Shown here: positions 1-6,000 of the stretch, one piece after another
How the letters are laid out: each line of letters begins with the position of its first letter
How positions within the stretch are numbered: the stretch's first letter is position 1
Assembly (NCBI GenBank): GCA_915069725.1
Contig: CAJZFF010000007.1
Span: 1-15,758 of the forward strand
DNA: 15,758 nucleotides
Source: an uncultured Actinomyces sp.
Lineage (GTDB): Bacteria > Actinomycetota > Actinomycetes > Actinomycetales > Actinomycetaceae
Reading direction: 5' to 3'
Translations under genes and position numbers: made by a program
Notes under the pieces: model-generated
The model's input: only the letters and a program-made list of their open reading frames with translations
Databases searched by the model: none
Told to the model about the DNA's origin: nothing

Positions 1-1
1 G

Positions 2-160
2 GTGGTGCGCGGCTGGCCGCGGCTGGTGGGTCTGCGGGTGGTTCACAACGTCTGCAGGTCCCGGCGGTCTCCGCTGGATCGTGACGATCCGGGCGGTCCG
101 GGCCCTCGACGAAGGGGGACGGCGGGGAGTCGGCTCGTGCCGGCTCTCAGCCGACTGTAA
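2..160 (+). CDS. Possible 3' end of an unidentified gene (partial)
   Basis: An open frame enters from the left edge and ends with TAA at 158-160, leaving 52 codons. I call it possible because about 18 of its first 20 codons end in G or C, more than in the other two plus-strand frames of the same stretch. The residues (rich in Arg, Gly, Pro) match no family I recognise. It would be convergent with the PAS gene that ends at 213. An 8-bp inverted repeat (128-156) lies over its last codons. The frame advantage is modest and could be chance in GC-rich DNA, so no function is offered. Confidence 0.3.
   Translation: MVRGWPRLVGLRVVHNVCRSRRSPLDRDDPGGPGPRRRGTAGSRLVPALSRL
128..156. terminator. Possible hairpin between convergent genes
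   Basis: AGTCGGCT (128-135) and AGCCGACT (149-156) form a perfect 8-bp stem around a 13-nt loop, 57 bases past the stop of the minus-strand PAS gene and at the end of the possible plus-strand gene. There is no T-tract on either side, so it would have to act as the U-less type of terminator seen in actinobacteria. A perfect 15-bp palindrome, GGATCGT-G-ACGATCC, lies at 76-90. Its role is unknown. Confidence 0.3.
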
Positions 161-212
161 CGCACCACCCACCTTTTCCAACCAGGCCGTGTCCGGAAGA
201 ACGACTTTCGTC

Positions 213-1547
213 TCAGATGAGCTCGGCCAGGGCGCTGCGCACAGCCGCCAGGCGCTGAGCGGCGACGTTCTCGTCGTAGGGCAGGTGCAGCCCGCGGCAC
301 TCGGCGGCCAGCTCGGCCAGGGAGCGGACCTCGGGGAAGCCGCGCGAGGCGAGCTGGGCGACCTCATCAACGACCGGCGAGCCCGAGGAGCCGGCTCCGC
401 CACCACGCAGGTCGACCCACTGGCCCAGGCGCCGGGCCGCGCGGTCCAGGCTGGAGGTGACCGTGTGCAGGGCGTCGTTGAGCTGAGCGACCTGCGTGCT
501 CACGGCCCGCAGCACGGGGTCCAGTCCGCGGAAGCCGGACTCGAGCGCCTCGCACAGGTCCGTCAGGGAGTGCACGGCGTCCACCTCAGTGCCATCGAGG
601 ATGGACTGGGCGAAGCGCCCCACCATGAGGGTGAGCAGGCGCATGAGGGCCACGGAGAAGCGCAGCTCGGTGACCGACTGGTGCAGGACCTTGAGCCGCG
701 AGGGCAGTGCGTTCAGCTCGGCGCCCGCGACGCCGGTGAGCTCGGCGATGCGCTCGCTGAGCATGAGCACCTTGGTCTGGGCGCTGTCGCCGACGTCGTG
801 GGAGACCAGCTGGCCGATGCGCCCCACCCGCGCCTCCACCGCCCGGGCCGAGTCGTGGGTGGCCTCCATGGTGGTGATGAGGCGCAGGTACTCGTCGAGC
901 TCGAAGACCAGGGCGTTGGTGTCCTTCTCCATGGCGGCCACCGTGTTGAGGATCCGGGCCACGGCGCCCAGCCCTTCGGGGGCGGCCGCCGGGACGCGCA
1001 CCCCGGCGGTGACCAGGGCGGCCACCTCACGCGGCAGGGTCACCAAGGTCATGTCGTGCAGAGAGGGGAAGCCCAGGGCCGCCAGCTCCGCGGCCAGCTC
1101 ACGGCCGCCGAACTCGCCGAGCTGGTGACGTGAGGCGCCCCGGGCCTGAAGGTCGCGCTCCTTGGCGCGCACCCGGCGGTAGGTCTCCTCGACCCGATCC
1201 CTGGTCGCCCCGTCCATCGGCTTGATCCGCACCGACAGGTACCCCTGGCGCAACGGCACGATGGTGGCGAAGACCCGGTAGTCCAGGCCGTCCACGGCAC
1301 GGTTGGTGATGTAGCCGCAGGCCGGGCGCCGGGTCTGCAGATCGTCCCAGATGAGGCGGAACAGACCCGCCGGCATGTCCAGGTGACGAATGATGTTGTG
1401 CGGAGCCCCGATGAGACGCTCACGCGAGTAACGCGACAGCGTATCGAACGTCCGGTTCGTGTTCTGGATAACGCCTTTGAGATCCGTGGTGGAAAAGAAA
1501 ATGTCCTGCGGATCGAACAAACGCTCGTAACCTACCTGCGACTCCAT
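213..1547 (-). CDS. Aer-like PAS-domain protein, paralog 1, unknown output domain
   Basis: A soluble 444-residue protein with no signal peptide or membrane segment. Residues about 10-110 are a PAS domain of the Aer type, with FFSTTDLKG, NRTFDTLSRYS, PHNIIRHLDMP and the NR-DGLDY-VFA-VPL block. R54, H55 and D57 line up with the Arg-His-Asp trio needed for FAD binding in E. coli Aer, so redox or oxygen sensing is a fair inference but is not shown. Residues about 115-444 are predicted helical and match no domain I know. Blocks shared with its neighbour are LPRE (171-174), ELRF...MRL.TLM (294-308) and GFPE..SLAELAA (403-415). The ATG is supported by AAGGA about 7 bases upstream. It lies downstream of its paralog across a 168-bp gap. 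There is no MCP or HAMP signature, so it is not a chemoreceptor. Confidence 0.9.
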   Translation of the reverse strand: MESQVGYERLFDPQDIFFSTTDLKGVIQNTNRTFDTLSRYSRERLIGAPHNIIRHLDMPAGLFRLIWDDLQTRRPACGYITNRAVDGLDYRVFATIVPLRQGYLSVRIKPMDGATRDRVEETYRRVRAKERDLQARGASRHQLGEFGGRELAAELAALGFPSLHDMTLVTLPREVAALVTAGVRVPAAAPEGLGAVARILNTVAAMEKDTNALVFELDEYLRLITTMEATHDSARAVEARVGRIGQLVSHDVGDSAQTKVLMLSERIAELTGVAGAELNALPSRLKVLHQSVTELRFSVALMRLLTLMVGRFAQSILDGTEVDAVHSLTDLCEALESGFRGLDPVLRAVSTQVAQLNDALHTVTSSLDRAARRLGQWVDLRGGGAGSSGSPVVDEVAQLASRGFPEVRSLAELAAECRGLHLPYDENVAAQRLAAVRSALAELI

Positions 1548-1716
1548 GGTGCTTTCCTTCAGGGTGAATAATTCGCGGGAGCACCTCGCCGGAGGACTAT
1601 TCCTTCAGTTCCTCACACAGTGCCGGGAAGAAGGTAATGAAACGTACGTGCCCGCGGAAGACAATTTATGACATTGTCACCAATAAGGTGGGACCTATCT
1701 TGTAGATTATCGACAA
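1548..1716. promoter_or_regulatory. Spacer between PAS genes with GACAAT inverted repeat
   Basis: This gap is visibly richer in A/T than the flanking genes. GACAAT (1660-1665) and ATTGTC (1673-1678) form a perfect 6-bp inverted repeat with a 7-base spacer. A third GACAAT lies at 1712-1717, running into the stop codon of the upstream PAS gene. The arrangement fits either an operator for a separate promoter of the downstream PAS gene or a weak hairpin in a shared transcript. I could not place a convincing -35/-10 pair on the minus strand. Confidence 0.4.
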
Positions 1717-3069
1717 TTACTCCCCCAGGTGGCTCAAGGTCTCGCGAACCGTTGCCACCCGCTGACGGATGACGGGTTCGTCCAAAGTCACAACGACACC
1801 GCGGGCCTTGGCAGCCAGCTCGGCCAGCGAGGCCGTCTCCGGGAAGCCCTGCTCACCCACGTCAATGGCCTCCTGCAGGGCGGCCTCGGCGTCGACGCCG
1901 TCGACCAGGGCCTGAACTCCCTCGTCCTGGAGGGCGCGGATCCAGCGCTGGAAGGGCCGCTTGACGCGGTCGAGGTTGCTGACCACGGTACGCAGATCGC
2001 CCTCCAGGCGCTCGGCCAGGTTCGCGGCCTCCTGGCAGGAGGGCACGAGCTCCTCCAGGTCGGAGAGCATCGCCTCGGCGAGGTCGCCGATGGCGTCGGC
2101 GGACTCCCCCTCCTGACCGTCCAGGACGGCGGCGGCGAAGATGCCGGCCATGAGGGTGTGCAGACGCATCATCGAGCTGCGGAAGCGCACCTCGGAGGCC
2201 GCCTCGTAGAGCGCCACCAGGGATGAGTTGAGCTGGCGGAGCACCTCGACGGCCTGAGCCCCGCGCTCCTTGACGCGCTCGGAGACGGTGGGGACGGAGG
2301 ACTCGCCGTCGGGACTGGTCACCTCCTCCATGAGGGAGCCCACGCGGTCGGCCCGGTCAATGACCGAGCGCACCCCTCCGGCCCAGGAGCCCAGGCCGTT
2401 GATGAGCTCCTGATACTCGCCGAGCTGGTAGATGAGCTCGTCGGTGTCCCGCTCGATGGCGGCGACGGCCTGCAGGACGGCGGACATGGGGTTGTCCGAC
2501 TCGGCGCGCGGCGGCACCCGCACGCCCTCGACGACCAGCAGGGCCAGCTCGCGCGGCAGGGCGGCCCGGGCGAAGTTGTGCAGGTCGTGGTACTGAAGCT
2601 TCGCCAGCTCCTCGGTCAGCAGCGCTGCCCCATGCTCGGCGACCTCCCGGCGTCCGTGGCCCTCCTCGGCGTAGGCGCGCTCGGCGGCCCGCACGCGGGC
2701 GTAGATCTCCTTGACGGGAGTGAACATGGCGTGGTTGGTCGGGCGCACGCGCACGGACAGGTAGCCGTCGGCCAGCGGAGCGATCGTGGCGAAGACCCAG
2801 TAGTCCAGTCCGTCCTTGGCCCGGTTGAGCACGTAGACGCAGGAGGAGCGCCCCTGTCCGAGCTCGTCCCACATGAGCTTGAAGGCGCCGGCGGGCATGT
2901 CATCGTGCCGGATGATGTTGTGCGGAGAGCCGACGAGTTCCTCGGAGTTGTAACGGGACAGCGAATCAAAGACCCGGTTGGTCCGGCGAATGACACCCTT
3001 GGTATCCGTCGTTGAGAAGAACAGGTCCTCGGCACCGAAGCGGCGCTCGTTGCCATCGACGTATTCCAT
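1717..3069 (-). CDS. Aer-like PAS-domain protein, paralog 2, unknown output domain
   Basis: A soluble 450-residue paralog of the neighbouring protein. Over the first 110 residues the two are about two-thirds identical by eye, and they diverge strongly afterwards. The PAS core is at about 12-110, with FFSTTDTKGVI, PHNIIRHDDMP (R54, H55, D57) and NRAKDGLDYWVF, the pattern of the Aer family, whose PAS binds FAD. The C-terminal ~330 residues are helical and uncharacterised, with the shared blocks ALPRELALLV, SEVRF...MRLHTLMAG and QGFPETASLAELAAKARG. ATG is the start, with GGAGA just upstream (AGGAGAGAC-ATG). It is divergent from the response-regulator gene across 302 bases. The pair looks like an old tandem duplication whose sensor domain is conserved while its output domain drifts. 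The partner it signals to is unknown. Confidence 0.9.
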   Translation of the reverse strand: MEYVDGNERRFGAEDLFFSTTDTKGVIRRTNRVFDSLSRYNSEELVGSPHNIIRHDDMPAGAFKLMWDELGQGRSSCVYVLNRAKDGLDYWVFATIAPLADGYLSVRVRPTNHAMFTPVKEIYARVRAAERAYAEEGHGRREVAEHGAALLTEELAKLQYHDLHNFARAALPRELALLVVEGVRVPPRAESDNPMSAVLQAVAAIERDTDELIYQLGEYQELINGLGSWAGGVRSVIDRADRVGSLMEEVTSPDGESSVPTVSERVKERGAQAVEVLRQLNSSLVALYEAASEVRFRSSMMRLHTLMAGIFAAAVLDGQEGESADAIGDLAEAMLSDLEELVPSCQEAANLAERLEGDLRTVVSNLDRVKRPFQRWIRALQDEGVQALVDGVDAEAALQEAIDVGEQGFPETASLAELAAKARGVVVTLDEPVIRQRVATVRETLSHLGE

Positions 3070-3190
3070 GTCTCTCCTGCTGTTGCTGTCTGAGGGATGT
3101 ATGAGGGAAATGAGGTCGACGTCGGTTCACCGACGGCGACGCGCTGGATGAGCGACGACAGAGATACACTTGGCCGCTCTCTCGGGGGCT

Positions 3191-3207
3191 ACGTTACGAA
3201 GTAACGT
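3191..3207. promoter_or_regulatory. Perfect palindrome, candidate operator
   Basis: ACGTTAC-GAA-GTAACGT is a perfect 7+3+7 inverted repeat near the middle of the divergent intergenic region. It is 122 bp from the PAS start and 165 bp from the regulator start. It is AT-richer than its surroundings and is not followed by a T-tract, which suits binding by a dimeric regulator better than termination. Confidence 0.45.
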
Positions 3208-3310
3208 TCCGGTGCACGCGAATGTGGAGATCAACAACCAAGACGCATACCCGCTTAAGCATGTCACAGCGTTCGCGCCACTGTGTCTCCGTTCGGTCTC
3301 AGATCGGTAA

Positions 3311-3348
3311 CACAGTCGAGACACAGGTCGCGCTGTGGTCGAGCACAG
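3311..3348 (+). promoter_or_regulatory. 11-bp phased CACAG repeats, probable regulator binding site
   Basis: CACAG occurs at 3311-3315, 3322-3326 and 3344-3348, and its complement CTGTG at 3333-3337, so a pentamer sits every 11 bp for four turns. OmpR/PhoB-family regulators bind direct repeats with about 11-bp spacing, and the downstream gene encodes such a regulator, so autoregulation is the obvious inference. The last two elements also form an 8-bp inverted repeat (GCGCTGTG / CACAGCGC, 3330-3351). TTGAAT at 3359-3364 could be the -10 hexamer. Confidence 0.5.
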
Positions 3349-3371
3349 CGCCTTCCTGTTGAATAGATGAC

Positions 3372-4118
3372 GTGACTAACGCCCCCACCGAGAACCTCAC
3401 CCGTGCCGACGGCTCCCCCTTGCGCGTCCTGGTCGTCGACGACGAGCAGATGCTCGCCGACCTGCTCGCCTCCGCCCTGCGTTACGAGGGATGGGAGGTC
3501 ACCACTGCCGGAACCGGAATTGCAGCCGTGCGCTCCGCCCAGGAGATCGATCCCGACGTCATCGTCCTGGACATCATGCTGCCCGACTTCGACGGCCTGG
3601 AGGTCATGCGCCGGGTGCGCGGCCACCGCCCGAACGTGCCGGTCCTGTTCCTGACGGCCAAGGACGCCGTCGAGGACCGCGTGGCCGGCCTGACCGCCGG
3701 CGGCGACGACTACGTCACCAAGCCCTTCTCCCTGGAGGAGGTCGTGGCCCGACTGCGCGCCCTGCTGCGCCGCTCGGGGGCCAGCGAGGAGAAGCCCGCC
3801 TCCCTGCTGGAGGTCGGGGACCTGCGCATGGACGAGGACTCCCACGAGGTCTGGCGCGGCGAGGACGAGATCCAGCTGACCGCCACCGAGTTCGAGCTGC
3901 TGCGCTACCTCATGCGCAACCCCCGCCGGGTCCTGTCCAAGCCGCAGATCCTGGACCGGGTGTGGAACTACGACTTCGGCGGGCAGGCCAATATCGTCGA
4001 GCTCTACATCTCCTACCTGCGCCGCAAGATCGACAAGGGCCGCGAGCCCATGATCCACACGATGCGCGGCGTCGGATACGTCCTCAAGCCGGCCACCGGC
4101 ACCGATGAGCGCAGCTGA
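3372..4118 (+). CDS. OmpR/PhoB-family response regulator
   Basis: A 248-residue DNA-binding response regulator. The receiver domain (about 17-132) has the acidic pair D23-D24, phospho-acceptor D67 (VIVLDIMLPDFDG), T95 and K117 (TKPF). The winged-helix effector (about 145-240) has the QLTATEFELLRYL and NIVELYISYLRRKID blocks and ends in the family's MRGVGYVLKP. Its length is normal. The start used is GTG at 3372. An ATG five bases upstream reads into a stop after two codons. There is no clear ribosome site, and the TTGAAT at 3359-3364 would place the transcript start at or next to the GTG, so the mRNA may be leaderless. It overlaps the kinase gene and forms a cognate pair with it. It resembles actinobacterial TrcR/MprA-like regulators, but the target genes cannot be read from this sequence. 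Confidence 0.95.
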   Translation: MTNAPTENLTRADGSPLRVLVVDDEQMLADLLASALRYEGWEVTTAGTGIAAVRSAQEIDPDVIVLDIMLPDFDGLEVMRRVRGHRPNVPVLFLTAKDAVEDRVAGLTAGGDDYVTKPFSLEEVVARLRALLRRSGASEEKPASLLEVGDLRMDEDSHEVWRGEDEIQLTATEFELLRYLMRNPRRVLSKPQILDRVWNYDFGGQANIVELYISYLRRKIDKGREPMIHTMRGVGYVLKPATGTDERS

Positions 4119-5829
4119 GCGCCCACAGATGTCCCAGCAGCCGGAACGGACCGGGCGGCGGATGAGCCTGCGCTCATGGCGGCCCGGCTCACTGCTCACA
4201 CCTCCTCGTAGTCTGCGCACCCGGCTGGTGGTCGGGGTGCTCGGGCTGGTCCTGGTCATGGCGGCGGTCATGAGCGCCTTCTCCACCGTCAGCCTGCGCC
4301 ACACGCTGATGGCACGCACGGACAGCCAGCTGATGGCGGCCGCCCAGCGCGCCGCCGACAAGCGCCACGACCTGACCCAGGAGGCCAGGAAGGCCTCCGA
4401 TGAGGCGGCCCAGGAGGACACGAAGAACCAGGGCGACCAGCCCGACGCGGCCGGTGGCGACGACGGGGCCGACGACGGCCCCGGCAAGCACGGAGTCCCT
4501 CCCGGCCTCGACGCCGCCGGGCAGTCGACCGGCACGCTGACGCTCATCACCGCCCAGACCTCGTCCTCCGACAACGAGGCCAGTGAGACCGCCGCCTATA
4601 TCGACAAGAACGGCCACTACGCGTCCATCTCCAAGGAGGACTGCCGGCTGCTGCTGTCCCAGGCCACGGAGGACCACCCCGTCACCGTGGACCTGCACCA
4701 CCTGGGCAGCTACCGGGTGGTGGCCACGCGCGACGAGGCCTCCGGCAGCACGGTCATCACCGGGCTCTCTCTGGAGGGGGACAAGGGGCTCATCCGCACC
4801 CAGCTGCTCATCGAGCTGGCGGTGGCCCTGGTGGGCGCCCTCGTGGTGGCCCTGGCCGGGCGGACCATGGTGCGTTCCTCGCTGGCGCCCCTGGAGCGGG
4901 TCGCCCGCACCGCGCAGCGCGTGGCCTCCCAGCCACTGGAGCGCGGTGAGGTGAGCATCGAGGACCGCGTGGACCAGGCGGACCTGGACTCCTCAGCGGA
5001 GGTCGGTCAGGTCGGCGGCGCTCTCAACACGCTGCTGGGGCATGTGGAGTCCGCCCTGGCCGCGCGCCAGCGCTCGGAGACGCAGGTGCGCCAGTTCGTG
5101 GCCGACGCCTCCCACGAGCTGCGCACGCCGCTGGCCTCGATCCGCGGCTACACCGAGCTCATCCGCCGGGAGGGGGCCGATGCCGACCTTCCGGAGGAGG
5201 CCACCTACGCCCTGGAGCGCGTGCACTCCGAGTCGGTGCGGATGACGGCGCTCGTCGAGGACCTGCTGCTGCTGGCCCGCCTGGACGCCGGGCGCGAGCT
5301 GCGCCGCGAGGAGGTGGACCTGGTCGGTCTCCTGGTGGACACGGTGGCCGACGCCCGTGCGGCCGGCCCCGACCACGACTGGCAGCTGGATCTGGCCGTC
5401 CTGGAGCCGCCGGCCGACGCCACGCCGGAGGAGGCCGAGGACTTCCTGCCCGAGCCTCCGCTGGTCATCGGCGATGAGGCCCGCCTGCGCCAGGTCGTCG
5501 TCAACCTCCTGGCCAACGCCCGGGTGCACACGCCGGCCGGCAGCCACGTGACCACGACGCTGGCCCGAGAGGGGGACACGCTCATCGTGCGCATCCACGA
5601 CGACGGCCCGGGGATCGCCCCCGAGGTGCGCGACCGCCTCTTTGAGCGCTTCGCCCGGGGGGACTCCTCACGTGAGCGGCGCACCGGCTCCACGGGTCTG
5701 GGCATGTCGATCGCTCTGGCCATCGTCCAGTCCCACGGCGGGAGCATCGACGTCGACTCCTCCACCGCGCCCGAGGACCACGGCACCACCTTCAGCATCA
5801 GGCTCCCGGCCGCCGTCGTCGAGGAGTAG
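4105..5829 (+). CDS. Sensor histidine kinase, partner of the upstream regulator
   Basis: A 574-residue membrane kinase. The order is a basic cytoplasmic N-terminus, TM1 at about 40-62, an extracytoplasmic sensor region at about 63-232, TM2 at about 234-253, HAMP at about 253-315, HisKA with H337 (ASHELRTP), then the ATPase domain with N-box NLLANARVHTP (467-477), G1 DDGPGIAP (499-506), the LFERF F-box (512-516) and G2 GSTGLGMS (528-535). All catalytic motifs are intact. The sensor region carries a low-complexity Asp/Gly/Gln stretch (about 105-130) and no sensor fold I can name. The ATG at 4105 overlaps the regulator's end by 14 bases, pointing to translational coupling. In-frame ATGs at codons 9 and 20 are possible alternatives because no start has a strong ribosome site. 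The signal is unknown. Confidence 0.95.
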   Translation: MSAAERPQMSQQPERTGRRMSLRSWRPGSLLTPPRSLRTRLVVGVLGLVLVMAAVMSAFSTVSLRHTLMARTDSQLMAAAQRAADKRHDLTQEARKASDEAAQEDTKNQGDQPDAAGGDDGADDGPGKHGVPPGLDAAGQSTGTLTLITAQTSSSDNEASETAAYIDKNGHYASISKEDCRLLLSQATEDHPVTVDLHHLGSYRVVATRDEASGSTVITGLSLEGDKGLIRTQLLIELAVALVGALVVALAGRTMVRSSLAPLERVARTAQRVASQPLERGEVSIEDRVDQADLDSSAEVGQVGGALNTLLGHVESALAARQRSETQVRQFVADASHELRTPLASIRGYTELIRREGADADLPEEATYALERVHSESVRMTALVEDLLLLARLDAGRELRREEVDLVGLLVDTVADARAAGPDHDWQLDLAVLEPPADATPEEAEDFLPEPPLVIGDEARLRQVVVNLLANARVHTPAGSHVTTTLAREGDTLIVRIHDDGPGIAPEVRDRLFERFARGDSSRERRTGSTGLGMSIALAIVQSHGGSIDVDSSTAPEDHGTTFSIRLPAAVVEE

Positions 5830-5838
5830 GGGCAGGAC

Positions 5839-5949
5839 ACTGCACGAGGGCGGGGCGCTAGTCGCAGAGGGTTGTGCGTACTGCACGAAGGCCCCACCTA
5901 CCTCCAGTACCCCCAACCCTCGTTCAGTAGCACCCCACCCTCGTGGAGT
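5839..5949. repeat. Compound inverted repeat of six ~20-bp units, probable bidirectional terminator
   Basis: Arms 5839-5891 and 5897-5949 are reverse complements at 40 of 53 positions, with a 5-base centre. Each arm is itself three head-to-tail units of about 20-21 bp resembling ACTGCACGAGGGTGGGG. Plus-strand units start near 5839, 5860 and 5880, and minus-strand units at 5949, 5928 and 5908. It starts 10 bases after the kinase stop and lies between convergent genes, so a transcript from either side would fold into a long hairpin. The repetitive structure suggests a dispersed intergenic element rather than a simple terminator. Confidence 0.7.
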
Positions 5950-5952
5950 GAG

Positions 5953-5983
5953 CGGCGAACCCCCCTCAGTGGGCTCGTCGCCG
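5953..5983 (-). terminator. Second hairpin, just past the phosphatase gene
   Basis: CGGCGA (5953-5958) pairs with TCGCCG (5978-5983), and the inner CCC and GGG tracts can extend the stem. It lies 18 bases downstream of the PAP2 stop codon on the minus strand, before the compound repeat is reached. There is no T-tract. Confidence 0.4.
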
Positions 5984-6000
5984 ACGGCGCCGGGTAGGCG

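Larger units (their letters stand above)
3070..3371. promoter_or_regulatory. Divergent control region between PAS gene and response regulator
   Basis: This 302-base gap has no convincing gene. A 65-codon minus-strand frame across it has no family resemblance and no clear ribosome site. It holds three separate inverted repeats (3120-3135, 3191-3207, 3330-3351) and a phased CACAG series (3311-3348), so it probably contains promoters for both flanking genes. The PAS-gene half has CGTCGGT-TC-ACCGACG at 3120-3135, 51 bases from the PAS start codon. Confidence 0.55.

Noticed and set aside
43..300. 85-codon minus-strand frame overlapping the end of the first PAS gene
   Set aside because: It starts inside the PAS gene in another frame and is Arg/Pro-rich without conserved features.
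81..1133. 350-codon plus-strand open frame opposite the first PAS gene
   Set aside because: Its product is a Gly/Gln/Val/Asp-rich antisense reading with no family resemblance. The minus-strand frame encodes a clear PAS protein. GC-rich codon bias keeps the opposite strand open.
213..3069. PAS proteins as chemoreceptors
   Set aside because: There is no transmembrane segment, HAMP domain or conserved MCP hairpin, and the host is non-motile.
3127..3324. 65-codon minus-strand frame in the divergent intergenic region
   Set aside because: It has no ribosome site or similarity, and it crosses the palindromes and CACAG repeats that look regulatory.
3264..4574. 436-codon minus-strand frame opposite the regulator and kinase
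   Set aside because: It lies opposite two genes with full sets of conserved motifs and has low-complexity antisense composition.
5839..5949. CRISPR array
   Set aside because: Units are degenerate, about 20 bp with almost no spacer, and occur in both orientations. No cas gene is present.
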